Below, piece after piece: positions 27,101 to 41,476 of a stretch of 64,000 nucleotides of DNA (position 1 is its first letter; the number at the start of each line of letters is the position of its first letter). Origin of the DNA: Ascidia mentula (lineage: Eukaryota > Chordata > Ascidiacea > Phlebobranchia > Ascidiidae); assembly GCA_947561715.1 (NCBI GenBank), contig OX387201.1, positions 16,630,001 to 16,694,000 on the forward strand. Direction: 5' to 3'. The notes under the pieces were generated by a model. It had not been told where the DNA came from. It ran no database searches and worked only from the letters and a program-made list of their open reading frames with translations. A program made the translations under genes and the position numbers.

Positions 27101-30100
27101 TCAAAGGTCGAATTTTGCTGCAGGACTTGCAGTCTTCCATCATATATTGTATCCATATCGAAAACGCTCGCGAATTTATCACAATTTCAAAGCGGGCAGT
27201 TTACATTCAAAGATACATGGATTAAGCTCAAACATTGGAAACATTTAGCGTAAAATCAGCACTGGAAATCGTTTCCACGCCTATTTCAAGTGGCAGAAAT
27301 GCAAGATTGTGGACCCAGTTCACGCTTGACTGGTACGGCGGAAACGATCTCGGCGTTCAAGTCGCAATTTTCGACACGACGCCACTGATTTTGGACTCGA
27401 TGTGTGGTCCCAATTTCTCGCTCCGCTTGCAAAGGCATGCCAGAACCGGCTCCGCGGTCATTTTCCTGCCCACCGAATAGAAGCGCGCGGTACCAAGAGC
27501 CTTTGTACCTTCCGCGTGGAAGTAGCCTCAGGACAGGCAAAATGCGAATTGCGTTCGGCAACCCACAATTTCCGATGCAAGGCTGCAATTACAATGGAAC
27601 CATATGGCACGGCGCGATCCACAAGATGGCATGTATTTGCATGACAAACCACCAAGTACACACGAAATCACGATGCAAATGCCATGACATTCCCTGGGCA
27701 AAATTATTCCAAACGATGTATTGTTGCGCATCTATGCTAATATGGTGAATAATTCTGCACAGGCCGATGACAAGTGTCACCTTAGCTGAGATCTTTGGCC
27801 CGTTTGTTTGATTTGCATACATTTATATATAACCAACAGAGTCTGTCATATACTTAGCTACATTTGCATTTATATATGCCCAAGTAAATAAGTAGGTATG
27901 AGCAATCGTGCAATCGAAAGGGGCTACACAGCCACGCGTGCCCACATACAAAAACACGATGAACCTTTTTTTATAAAAAATACACACAGGGCATTACCGA
28001 ATCTCGAAAAGAAGTACCATCGATTTGAGGTCGTTTGATGTTCTACTGATTTTCATCCGAGCGCAATCAGCCTTAACATCGTATCTGTCAGCGCGCGGTC
28101 ACAATCTGCAACCGAACCTCCCTACTGAGTTTCCAGCTACATGGATCTTCGCTTCGACAACACCTGTTCCATCTGCACCATTGTTTGTGGCAACAAGACA
28201 CCTCCTTCACTCGCCCGCCACAGTCCACCATTGTTCCAGCCCTTACTAGACAACCGATATGAGCATGGTAATTTCGTTAGTTTGGCAAACGGTATGCGCT
28301 GTATTGCCCGCTGCACGAATTATTGGCACTTTCGCAATGTTTTTTTTGTATGACTAAATGCATGTTTTGTAGCATTGGGCGCGCTGCTTACTGCGACTTA
28401 CGTACATTGCTGTCTGGTTTAAAAATAAATGCAGTTTTAAAGTTCTGCATCGAGGTAATGCCCAGACTGGCAGAATGAAACATTGCACGTCAAGTGCTTT
28501 CTATACTTCGAACATGTTCAAAAAGCGCGTTGTGAATTTAATGGGGCTTTCTCATTTTCTACAAGAAGACCTTTCAAATCGCTCACTAACGTGCACAGTT
28601 CTGTCAGTATCCAATATAAGATCATTGAAGTGATTACCAAATATAAAATGAAACTTTAAACGATTTGTTTAATTAACTTCAAACAACTTTTAACACCTTG
28701 CCCAACCCCTATATCACTACCACGGAAGCTAAAATCACTTCTAATACCTTTCCCCGTGACGCAACACCAACCAATTTTCACGCTAAACTTCACTTCCATC
28801 TGGTTTTCGTAATTCCAACCACTTAAACGATTAAAACGTCAAATCAAATGGTAAAATACCCATCGTTAGCAACGCTTTCATAGTCTACAAATTACATTTA
28901 AAATACACGTTGCTAGAACGACCACAACCACACAGAAGACTCCGCCTGAGACTCCCAGGCGATCACGAAGTCCAACAGTAGTCACACCCAGTCTTTATCT
29001 GCGTTGTCTGCCATCTGGGCGTGGAAAGACCACCTAAAGGCCACAATACGTGAGCAGTTGATTGTCGCGGCGATGATAGTTGCGTCATAGTATTGAAACT
29101 TTCTTATCGCTTTGTGTGGAATGAAAGTTCATTGTATATCTCGCCCCTTCGCCAATTGCGTGAGGAAGTTTGCATTTAAAACGCGTGCACATTAGCACGT
29201 TCGTCGTATGGTCCGCGGGTATTTCTATTTTATTCGCATTCTATAATGGAATACTATTGGAATGTTGTTAAACAAAAGCGATCAAATCACCTCGCTGTTA
29301 ATAAGTTTAAATAACGCACATAAAACCAATCCTTTTTTGGCAGCAGAAATAAATTTAAGTGATACCCAGCCAAATATGTTAAGGGAACATTTTCACTGCA
29401 AAATAGGAATGACATCAAGCAATTTGCACTTCTAAATTGATCAATTCTTCGAAACACAACGACTACGGACGTTTTACTTGGAATGCAGAGATCAAAACTC
29501 AACGCAGTCACGAAAAAATTGACGTGCGTACACATTTGCTGATCATACGCTTTTTGGCAGTCTGCTTAATTATCACGCACACCCAAAATCGCGTGACGTA
29601 ATATGCTTGTGGTATAAAAGCGCGCGTTTCCTGATTTGTCTTGCCGTCATAAGTCGCGAAACCGGGAAGGCAAGTGCTTTGTTTCAAGCCAAAAGAAGCC
29701 TTGACCTGAGACTCACAAACAACTCTGACCGAGGTCACGATGCCTGAATGCGTATGAACCAGCTTGGGGAAGTGACAAACTTTCCGCGATCTTGGAGCTT
29801 TGCGTCAACGGCAAAAGGCAAGACGGCATCGTGCCCTGAGTTGACTAACAGTGACCGGTTGTAACACGTCGAGCTTCGCAAACACAATGATAACAGGAAC
29901 TGGCGTTACGCAACTGGGTGAATCCCAGCAGTTGAAGATTGATTTCTCATCCCTGTGGTTTAAACATTAACACAACGTTGAACCATTTGTACTGACGATT
30001 ACATTACAAAATGCCCTGTAAATCAACAAGTATACAAAAAAAAGTACAGTTTTCTGAAACTATGTACTTACACCATTATCTATCAAGCAAGAATCCATCA

Positions 30101-33100
30101 TCGCATGGTTCTTTGTTAGCAGAAGAATTTGCCTCGTAAACAAATTAAATTTACGTCTTGTTTTGAACAAGTTTTCGTTAAAGCTTGCAGTGCTAACAAC
30201 TTTGCCAGTTCCTTATTTTTTATATAAACGGCACAACAATTTAGAATATCAATGAATTTCCCCGCTATGGCAAATGGACCTCTTAACGACCATAAACATA
30301 ATATACCACCATGGCACACACTCTAAATCGAGCTTTGTAGTGCGTCAGTCGTTGCTCCTGCGCTATATTTTCCGCTACCATTAAAAGTAATTACAGATCG
30401 TATCTCAAAAGAATGGTCTGTCTCTTGAAGCATAAACATTGAGCCATAACGCAGCCTTCTAAATATACCGCCCTAATGGCTGTCTTCTCGAATCATTAAT
30501 AAATGACAACCTGTCTAAAGAGTTTGCAAGGACACAAATCGCCACATCAATGTCACAAGTAGCCTAAGTTGTAAATTTTTACACATGTGAATTGCCCAAG
30601 ACAAAGTATAATTTATATGTGCTAATTACTAGTGCTTTAACGCTTTAATGTATATCAGTTTCCCTTTATCTCAGCTACAATTGAGACGAACGATATGTAT
30701 TTTAAGCCTTGTCGAAGACATTCTATTTTTATGGAAATTAAAGACAAATTACATACATGTCTTTATAAGCCAATGAACGGAAAGGCTTTGCTTGCCAATG
30801 CCCTTTGGCTTCACCTGCCAATATCTCCGCACAAACCACAAACCGTTTTAGTCTGTCAACATATGCTCCATATCCAATATCAAGGGACGATTGGGCCGCT
30901 TGCAAATGCTTAAGACCAAATACTAGCACACACAAACTTTGCCCAATCCGCCAACAGCACCAATTCAGCGGAAACGATCCATCGGTCGGCAAAAGGACAA
31001 ACCAAGTGAGCGATTTTAAGCGCGACGGACAACAGGACAATCAAAATCTATATATAACTCAATATGGCCAAAAGCTCAGCTGCCACTAGTAGAACGTTGA
31101 TTGCAATTCGCTGCCACGTCACTGTGACGTAAGCAATAGCGCGCGGAAACGTAACTTCCGTCAACAAATGAGGGGGTGAATATTGAGGTTGCGAAGCGGA
31201 AAAAACACGCGTGTCTCATGAAACATCGGCTGGAGCGATTTGAACAACTTCCGAAGAGAAAGTACTTTTTGAGATTCTTTTAACTCGATTGTGTCATTAA
31301 AAAAAGCCGTGCAATTGTTGTGGGCGACCTTCAATCGATTACCACTGTTGTTTGTCTCGGTTACACTTTTTTTACGTTGGTGCAAATTAAAGTTTTCGCA
31401 AGTCAATTATTGTTCCGCCTATAAAAATTAAACCTGTAGCGATGTAACTAGAATTCACAACTTTTTTGCATACGATGACTGACTTAATCTGGAATTGCCC
31501 TAGTATGAAGGATTAATACTACAAAGCCAAAGCTACAACCATACTTATATATGTCTTTATTTTCATAATCTTTTCCACAATACATTTCTGTCTGTGCAAC
31601 ACCAGTTTCCTATGCAGCTAACATTTTGCAAACGGCACGAAAAATTCCATTCTGTATCTCAAGCTCACATCTGCAAACCACACAGAAGTTGACGTTTTTC
31701 TGGAAGCTCAACCGGTTTACGAGTGTTATTCCTAGCGTCGGTGCTGAGATCTTATCTTAGGCGTTCGCGAACGGTCTAGCTGTCGTGTATGTATGTACAC
31801 AGTCCTCCAAAAAGGGCAAACAGTACTGACTGACGCAAAGCCTCAATTGAAATTCTTGGTCGCCTATTTGATACTGTGGAAACCAAAGCCGTGCACTGAT
31901 TTCAAAGGTGTCTTGTTGGTCGCAAATATGGTGACAACGGTTCAAAGAGGAGGTGTTTAAATCGTTTTTCGATGAAGATCTGTTCGAGCACAACGGTCAA
32001 CACCAGGAGAACGTATATACAAGAATAGTTTCGCTCAGACATATATATATCGCATAAGCAGCGAATTAAACAAAGGCTTGACTAACTTTTCGGCTTTGTA
32101 TCAATCCCTGGTTCTGACAGACCACTGTTAAATTCAAAAAGCTTCTTTGTAAAACAAATTTTATCGTCAGGTATGGCAACTGAAGAAAAACCCGTCAGCA
32201 AAAAAGAATAGCCCGCGTGTTGTTATAACACAAAAAGTAAGTATGGCGCCAACTGAGTTGAAACAAAAAAGGGTGGGCGAAGTTGAAGAAGAGTTAAATA
32301 ATTTCCGACTTTAAGCACTCATATCCCAATGCACGGTGGAGACGACATCGCTCGGGGTGACACACAGCAAGTCGTTTCCTGTCCTTAACTTCGCTATTCA
32401 GTTAATCGTTTAAGCTCAATTAATGGTCACTAGGACCGTACAAGTCGGTGTACGCTAAATCCTTAAGCGATTCGACCCTTAATTGCCCCTTTGGCAGAGA
32501 AAACCACGTTCGGGCCAACGGTGAGAAGCGTGCTTTGTAATTGTGACCGTCAAGTGGCGAAACTAACTCCGTCATTTATTTGGCGCCAGGCTTAGCAACG
32601 CCCTTATACGATACAGACCGCTGGTTCCACGAAGATCTCACGATGGGAACGCGCATCTACCCGCACTGGTGGCAATTACACGTAATTGGCGGAGGGCAAA
32701 CACGAAATCAAAGCATTGCCAGGCGTGAAATGCGATGTTGCAGTTGCGGTACTTGCTCGTTCGCCGCGGAAAGGCCTTTAATCGTCCGCCTGCGCCCACG
32801 GTCGGCGCATTGTTCCAGTTGTGTACTCAAGTGGCGGTTGATTGGTTAATAACCAGTTACGCGCCTCGTGTGCTGTTATTGTACCTCTGGCCGATACAAG
32901 AGAGTATGTACGTACGACACGTGCGCTGTGACATTGATTGCTCATTACGTGTTGGCAGCTCACCGATCAACAGTCAAACGTCGGGCATAATTCGATGATT
33001 ATGTTATGTTTCGTTAGTTAGCGGCGAATTTATACTGGTACGCAGCTGCGAAAAGTACCAAATCCAAATCCAGCAGCTGGCCGGGGGACTGTTTTTAACA

Positions 33101-36100
33101 CAATCTTCTCTTTCAAGTTTGCGTCGTTTTCTTTAATATTCTAAAGTTTAGACACTGTGTCTGAGTTTTCATAGTGGTTAATATGACCATATCTCACACC
33201 CCTGTCTATTGTCACTGATACTATTACCACATTACTAAGTTTCCTGCAGAGTCAAATCAACTGAACAGATGCATCAGTCACTGCACTAAAAATACCAAAA
33301 GCAATGAAGACAGACTTCTTACTTTGACCTGCATAACATGCACACCTGCTAAAGACGAACCTACGTAGCACATAACACCATATAAGGCTTGGGTGTTCGA
33401 CCCAAACAAGAGCACTTAAAAACCTCAACCACAAAATGGTTTGCTCTGTGTTGTTATACGAACAAAATGTGCCGCTGTCACGATAGCATCGCGGCCAACA
33501 ATTGAGAGAGAACGCAAACAAACATTTACGACCACCCCCCGTAGATCTCGCTTTCCCGCCGTGGTTTGTCACCCGCCTTTTCTCTGCGCAAACTATTGTA
33601 AATCACTTTTTAGCTTTGTTCACAACGGTTCGAATCGAATATATTAAATTTCGACTCTAACCGATGTGAACATAGGAGTTTAAACAGACGAGTGAAAATT
33701 TTGATCAGAACAGGAAGCAAACACGCGATGCGATTCGCGACTAACGTAACGCTGTCTTGTTGGTTTGGTCAATATCGACAGTCTGTGCTGTTCTCCCGTT
33801 GTAAGTATCCCTTTGCAACGTCTAAGTGGTTTATATAATGTTCATGTAATAGTTGGGTGGAATATTGTGTTCAAAAGGATTTTGGAAAACGCAAAATACA
33901 ATTCCTCTAGTGCATGAAAATGTGAACGTTTCTTCAGATAATAATTCAACAAAAATAGTGTTTGTCTGTATATACAGTAAAAGACAAGGCAATTAAAACA
34001 CAAAAAAAACAGCTGTAAAATGTGTCCCATTGCAATCATACAACGGTCACAATAGCCGCAAAAATCAATTCTGTAATCTTAGCCGGCGCCAGCGTGCCAC
34101 AATAGACAAGTGCACACCGCGCCTAAACCCTATCACACCACTCAATTACCACAATAGCGCGAGCTCACGATCTGCGGGTCTAATAGGCGAATAAATATTA
34201 TCTTGCTAGTGTTTAATTGCCCTCTTCCTATATATTCAAGCTGGTAGCGAGCGCGTGCGGGTATTTATACATCGAACTCGCCAAACCCTAGATGATTATC
34301 TGCTATCAGCATCGCCTGACTATAAGCTCGTAGTTAACACTCTTCATATCGCAAGGTTTCGAAGCCCGAGCTTGACGTAATTTCGACATCTGAATGAAAT
34401 GAGTGGTTTTAAATATAACGGAGCAACGGAGTTTGACTATTCACCAGGGTTCTTGAATAAGCCACAGCGCCGTGTTTCATTTCATTGATGCTATGCAGAT
34501 GGTACTGCCGTGTCTGATTACACGTTTTCCCCTTCTTATATGGAAAGCATGAAGCGAAAGCAAACTCGAAACAACCTCGGGGTTTTTGCCATTACGCGTG
34601 TTTTATCTGATGTTTTGCGAAGTGCCTGCAACGTGAATCTTTAAAGTGCAGCCGAAGAACCAAAACGACCTATACAGCTATGCACATTTTAGGCATGCCA
34701 TAAAGTCTTGTTATTTTCGACAAATCCGCGTATTTTGGACGTTTTGGTCACATTATTGCCAAATAAAAACATTTTCTTCACGTAATCCACCTATTCCAGC
34801 AACACTTCTTTTGCGTGACACAAGTGACAAACTTTAATTTCAAAATATTAAAATACTTTGCGAGGTCTCCACAGCAGCCAACACCAGCAACATCTCTAAT
34901 AGTGAGCTGCTGTGAAACATGGCACACAGATTAGCTGTCGGTAAAAACGTATTTTTCTCAACCTCGAAAACAAAAGTGTTTTGATGGATATCGTGGTCAT
35001 AGACGTTTGCATTATGCAGGGGTCGATGACGAGACTAAACGCATGCAAAATTCATCGTCACCAACACAACGTAAATCATCAACTTTGTAAACAAGTTCCC
35101 ATTACAACCGTTCAGTCTGCCATCGATTTATTTGCTTTTTTGCTCTGTTTACAAAGGGGTTACGAGGTGGTGTCGCCACTGACGATTTGTTTTGTTATAA
35201 CATTGCTTTATCCAGTATTCTAGTCCCCATTTACTGAGGTAGACGTAACATAACGCGCTATAAGAATGCTGGTTGATAATGTCCGTATGATAAAATGCCA
35301 GAGGTGGTCACACAAACATAATAAATTTCATTTTTGAAACACTGGAAACTAACATTAATTAAAAACTTAAACCTCACTCACCATTAAAACTTTAAAAACA
35401 CATTTCTACAGTAGATCTCTATCCCTTTCCTTAGTCCTCACATACACCCCGAGCTTTGCCTGGAATTATGAGCCACGCTTATTGAGGTAGACGCAGATAC
35501 TCCACGATGGTGACACACACACCGCACTCAAGCCCAGCGAACTTAGCCAGTGACAAGAGGCTCTTAGTGAAGTCTTTTGCTAACAATGCGGCAAGCGGTT
35601 TCGTTGTCCCCTCGACCTACTTCCGAACTTCGTCGCCCGCCGCCATTCCAGCTCTGTAATCAACGCCGCTCAGCAGGAGAGGGTATGCTGCCACATAATG
35701 CGTTGCGTCGACTTACTGGGTCAGGTTGCTTCGTTAGTTTTTAAATGCATTGTTACACTTGGACGTTGTGCACGTGTTCATTGGTAATTGTTGATAAGAA
35801 TTGCACAACAAAAGGCCACTTTGCTTCTTCCGTTTAGGACTTGACTAAAATTATTTTCATTTCTAAAATTGTTTGCATTACATAATTAAACAAAGAGCAA
35901 CTTTAAAAAATATATTCACTGCACGCCCAAAAAAACTGGATTTTGACATTATGGACAAGATTTTTGTGCCGTAATAGTATCATAACAGGCACCCTCTATA
36001 TAGTGGCGGGAGATTTGATGCAAATGATCTCAAATTACGACGTCTAACAAAGTGCTTGTGGTCATTTCTGATCAGCAGTTTCAATTAAATATGACTGATC

Positions 36101-37752
36101 ATACTTGCTCAATTAACATCCGATGAAAGGCGAGCACGTACACATAATCGCCATTCCCACAACAGATACGTGGTGTTGTAAACACACGATTCAAATTAAC
36201 CGCAGTGGATACGATATGTAGTTTGGCACATGCTATTGAGTAGGTTTTAAAGGTTGAAATAATTGCGAAGTTGTTGATACACAATTACGAACCAGCGTTA
36301 AATGACTGCGTATTCGCAACGCTCTTAATTAGCCAGACATCACTCGCAACCTATCATTGTAACTTGTACGCGAAACAGTCGCAACAACAACTGTTTTTTT
36401 CTCTTCATTTAGTTACAACAGCTATAAAAACATTGTGACGTAGGTGATAATATTAATACACGCAGTGCAAAGTACACATAATTTGCATATTCACAAAAAG
36501 AAGCTCGGCTTTATTAAGGTGAAATCTCCGCACATATCAATGGGGGGTTAATAGGGCAATTAATTATACATATTCCTTGATATTCTTATACTTGCAACCA
36601 TGACGGAAACATATTTAATTATGATTATGGGTTGGGGTAGGGCACATTTCATATCATAATAATCTTTTAAAGCAGCACTGATGGTGAGAGTTAAATGTTA
36701 TTGTTGTTGGTACTGTGTGTGTCTTATGATACGATAGTTTCGCACTGGCTGCGTCAACAGGGTGGCTTGATTCTGTCAACAACTGGTGTTTGTTGTCTAT
36801 TTTTGTAACCGCCATTGTGATGTGCAGTTTTGATTCCATTTACACACTCTATGAACTGCAATTGATCAGAAATCTGTGAAGGCTTGTCAAAACTACTGTT
36901 CCTTTGCAGTTTATCGCTGATGTGTCTGCAACTAACTACCATAGCCAACTTCAATAGTTTGTGAAACTAAGTAACGAGTTTTTACTACAAATAACGCTAC
37001 ATAGCAAGAAAATAACCCTTAGTCTCTTGGTATTTTGGTCCAACACCGAAACAACATTGTTTCTTGACCGCAACACTCCAAAATAAGTGGAAGGCGTTCT
37101 TGCGCAACAGTATTGCCAGTTTGCCACCAAACACAAGGTGTCCATTACACCAGGAATAACAGGAACTCGATACGACAGACATGCGACGGTTATGTTTCGA
37201 AATGCTTTAACCTTTTTATGTGTGTTTATGAATCCTGTGACGACAATACCTTTACATAGGTCACACTTTGTGGGTGTTGCAACATTAAAGATGATATATC
37301 ATGTATTGTGCTATGTATTGGTTGGTAAATCTTTATCATGTATTTGGTGCCAGAGTAAGATTGTCACGTTATCCTGTCAGTGAAATTGTTACAAATGTCT
37401 TTTAGGTTTTGGGGATGAGAATGAGGATGAACACTAACATTAAAAGGAGCAATAGCTTAAGTGAGACATCTTTAAGCTAAAAATTTTGTGTGTATTATAG
37501 GCGTCTTTGCCAACGCATCAGCAAAATGTTTTTAAATTGTACTCCACTGTATATAACACTGCCACAATGGCGCCACCCCAAACACACACAAAAAACGCCC
37601 AAAAGACATTAGACCTTTGAGTTTCTGCGCCGCACTTTTCCAAATGACGTAATTTTTTCGCCAAAGAAACCCATTATCTAACAAAACTTACACCGTGTAA
37701 CCGATTCAACCTGTGAGCCATTCCTAACTAATCGTACACCCCCCACTAAACA
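24109..37752. other. 13.6 kb without a recognised gene
   Basis: This should contain the 5' exons of the minus-strand gene ending at 20431, but none could be joined in the required phase. Several GC-richer blocks, at 24.8-27.8, 28.0-28.35, 30.7-31.2 and 32.55-33.0 kb, are open in more than one frame on both strands. That is what unselected GC-richer DNA looks like, and also what enhancers and CpG-rich promoters look like. The block near 32.85 kb contains GGTTAATAACC, an HNF1-like palindrome, and one near 31.12 kb contains TGACGTAAG. A TATA-like CTATATATAA is at 31049. No repeat or RNA gene was recognised. Confidence 0.45.
24811..27748. other. multi-frame open, GC-richer block
   Basis: Open frames of 60-115 codons overlap here in at least four frames, for example minus 26134-26355 and 26401-26721 and plus 27235-27748. 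Some predicted products have hydrophobic stretches, but competing frames are equally open and none continues across good splice sites. The block could hide short 5' exons of the gene at 20431-24108, or be a regulatory, CpG-rich region. Confidence 0.3.
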
Positions 37753-37980
37753 ATGGTCGAGATTTCCGTTAACGAAGTGTTCACGAGAATTAAATCACCA
37801 CCGTTTACGTTTCCCACCGGTGATGTAATGAATAAAGCGGTCGACTGTAACTCTATCTCCGCCTACAGACCCAAAATCGTGGGATTTGTTCAGCCGAAAA
37901 CAAATACTACACAAAGGCATTTTTCCGTCGACTTCAGCGCAACCAACTGCGGTTGCTGCGGCCACAAGTTAACTAGCACG
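37753..37980 (+). CDS. possible first coding exon, unknown gene
   Basis: The ATG follows AAACA, a good animal start context. The frame is open for 76 codons to ACG|GTATGT, a plausible phase-0 donor, before it runs into intron-like sequence. The product starts MVEISVNEVFTRIKSPPF and includes a short RHFSVDF, loosely like the Engrailed-homology repressor motif found in N-termini of some homeodomain factors, and a Cys-rich CGCCGHK end. No following exon could be placed, so the gene is unidentified and this may be a chance frame. Confidence 0.3.
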
Positions 37981-40900
37981 GTATGTGCCTTGTTTGCATT
38001 GATATTGACCATGTATGGATCCACTTTTTAGAGTTAAACTGACTTTGCTGTTTTTATGGAAGGATAAAAACAGCACAGATGCAAAAAGTCACAATAAGTA
38101 TTGAGCTGGGATTGCAGTGCTGAAGCCTTACAGGTCGAAACAATGTGCACGGCAGTCTGCAGCCTATTAAAATATAACAATTATTATCCTTTCAAACTTG
38201 CGTAACTTGGAGATGAATTATAAATAAAACCGTAATCGTTTCCTGTTATAATATATTTCGTGGTACGAATTTATTTCATGTAATTTTTATATCTAATCAC
38301 CAACCTACGGCATGGAGTTTTCCACCTGAAGTTGATAAATTCAAGGTGTTTTGGAAAATCTGCAGCGTGACGTGTTTTGACAAATATTTTCACTCGGGGC
38401 GTTTCCATAGGACGATACTCGACGTAAAATCCCAAACTGCGTTTTATTGGAGCGTGTACCAGTCGCCTTGAAGCTCGACGGTAAACAAATCGTAAAATCA
38501 TTTCCAGCGGGATTTCTAAGACACCGCGTTTGCCGCCATCTGTTTGCAACAGGCTTTATTTTTTATGGTTGGTGTTGCGTTTTCGCTTGAACGAGGACGA
38601 GAACTTGAAACGCATAATCGCTCGACAATTTTACTCCTATTTCTGTAACATCAAACGAAAACCACCCACAATAAATGCAACGAAATCCAACATAAAACGT
38701 TAAACTTGGATGTCAAAAGTATAGTCCGTGGTCAATTTTGTCCCATCTTGTTGAAGCAAATACCAGTGTGGACGTTGGTTAAAGTATTAATTACGTGATT
38801 TAGGTATTTTTTGTTGCATTGCTTTCGCGAAAATATTCTTGGTTCTGGTCAGGTGGTACTGTTTGTTATGATATCTGGCATAAAAAAAGTTACTTTTTAC
38901 ACTGTTTCCATCATTGACACGTCACCATCTATTGCCCAATCACTGCTCTACGAGAAGCTGCTGGAGGTTTTGTTTGAAAGCGAATTAACACAACTTGCCA
39001 AAATTTATGGACAGACATTTAATCTACCATAGTGTTTATTCTACCCGGTATGGTTGTAGAGCCCCCTCCTACTATCAATATTTAATGACCCAGTGGCGTT
39101 CAAATATACTCAACCAGCCGCAACTGCCGGTCAGACAATGAGAAAATCTCCCATCGAAATGTCGGGTGTATAATGTTTTGCGTGACTACGATCTACAAAA
39201 ATGCAGCAGGCAAAGCCATGACGTAACATCCCACGGCCAATAGGAAAGGTCAAATCGAACACGTGATCTGGTGTAGCGTGCTGTTTGTCAAGACGCACGG
39301 GTGAATTACTCGGCGTACCAGACATTCCGTCTGATTTTGAGGTCCAATTTCAAGAAAACGTAGGGTGTTTTGCAGGTTCATTGGCGCGTTAACGGGTGTG
39401 GGGAACCAGGCACGCGCTGCCATCAGCATGTAATCACAGTTTCGCAATCTAGTTTTTGCTTGGGGTATGCATGTCAACGTGTCAAAACTTGCCGAATGTC
39501 CGAACACATTTTGTCAGAAACGTCACTGTTTTTCCGCGTAAAATTACATTGTGATACAATACGATCGTATTCAGGAGTTAAATGTCTACACCTCGTTTAG
39601 GATGAGTTACGTAGAATGCCCAAGCATTTTTTTGTATAAAAACACTTACAAAACGAGTGTCCGGGATATGTTTCATCAATGTAATGGAAAATCGCCATTT
39701 TTCTTTGCCCTGATGAAAATCGCCAACAGACATTTTCCATCTCCGCTTGACAACACATTTAGGAAAAAACGTGGCACTCTTTTAACATCTAATTGTTGTA
39801 AGAAAGAAAAGCTGTTGAAAAGGTTTCTTTTAAAGTCAGTGGAAATCATCCAAAACGAATTTATTAATGTCTAATCTTGCGGAAAGCGACAATAAGGGGG
39901 GGATAAGGAACACACAGGGCGGATCGACATTCTTTCCTCAGGCATTCTTCCGTTACACTTAAATTACAGTACTACGAATTTGACATAAGTTTTTTTGGTA
40001 ATGATACCACGTGAAGAGTACACGTATAGTTTATTAAGGAATAATACTAATGCACACGTTAGAGCAATTTTAGTTTAAACTTTTTGGAGTGCACAAACAA
40101 ATGCGATTGCGTTTTGGCCGTGCATGTATTTAGATTGGACTACGACTTGAAGAGCTTAGAAACGACTGACACTATGTAACTCACAAGGTAATCCCAAGTA
40201 ACTTTTCTCAAAGGATTTTTCTATCCATTGTGTAATATTGATTTTATCCAACCTGTAAGATCGTCTGTCATCGAATCGTAATGCAAAACGAACAGGTTGC
40301 GATACAATACTCACGTCCCACCAAATATTTGCTCACTGTTCGTTGTTAAAATTACGTGTCTGTATTGAGGGTCATAAGAGTGTATTCCACACCCTGTCTG
40401 AGTTAAGGAAAATTGGTGGGACAGGAAAAACAACTTACTTAAAAAATAAAGCCGAAATGACGTCGAAATTTATCTGGTTCGGGCTTTCCGGTTTTGTCAC
40501 CGCGATACCAACTTCATTAACGTGGCGAAGAAATCTCATTAACATGGCGCTGTGTCGCAAACTACATCTGCACGTGTAGCTCTGTGCCTAAACATCCGGA
40601 TTAACAAGCAAACAAAAATCACTTTTCTCTGCAGCTGGAGTGATCCCGTTAGGTCACGTGTTAATGACGTCACACAGTGGCGACCTTCGCGTGCGCAGCG
40701 TGTCCGCCTTTCAATTCGAGTGCGTCACCAATATCTGGGCTGGACAATAAAGGCGGTCTCTTTGTCGAACGCATGTTACTTCATGTTATCATAAGTGTTG
40801 TAGACAATGGAGGCGGTTGGGTTGGATTAGTGCAAGGAGAACGCGTGTCGCTATAACAAGTGTGGAGTCCACTGGCGCTGCGACTTTCCATGCAATTGTT

Positions 40901-41476
40901 TTAAATTGATAAAGTTTTGCGCGTAACGTGCACAAGGGAAGTATGTGGTGCTTCAACTTGGACTAATGGACTCACAAATTTTGCCCAATACAAAATCAAG
41001 CATTATAATGTGTTTTTGATAATCACCGTATTTTACCAATAAACCTCTTTCTACTTACATACAAAGGAGAAGCAAATGCCATCGCTCAAAACAGGATTCC
41101 ACAATCAACAGCATATATTTTATAACGTCCATCAAACTTCAGACCGAATCCCCACATCCCAAATACATTCATAATTTCTTTCCCACCAAAATGTCAATGT
41201 ATTCAAGTTGTCATAACACAGGACAAAAGCCCAATACCGCGTCCCGGGCGCCACAAAACAAGTCGTTGGTGCCACATGAAAGCCACGTGCGCTTGAATAA
41301 CAACACGCCGGGCATTTTGTAGCGAACATTCCTTCGCGCGAACGCTTGTTGTTTATGCAAAGCTCTAGTGTGCACTCTAAGCACGGGCGGAATTTTATGT
41401 TCACGCGCCATTTGTGTTCAAGCAAGGAACGGTACTTGTTTGGTTGCGCATACTGTGATCATCCGCTCGGCTTAAA
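37981..41476. other. no supported gene
   Basis: Any later exons of the 37753 frame should lie here. Two patches are worth naming. 38271-38549 is open in at least two minus frames, with no way to choose between them. 40635-40750 follows a good acceptor (TTTTCTCTGCAG at 40634), is open in two frames and ends beside an AATAAA, so it could be a terminal exon of an unknown plus-strand gene. The rest is AT-rich with no recognisable element. Confidence 0.35.

Noticed and set aside
39551-39874. 107-codon plus frame
   Set aside because: Lys/Phe/Asn-rich composition expected of AT-rich non-coding DNA; no start context or homology.
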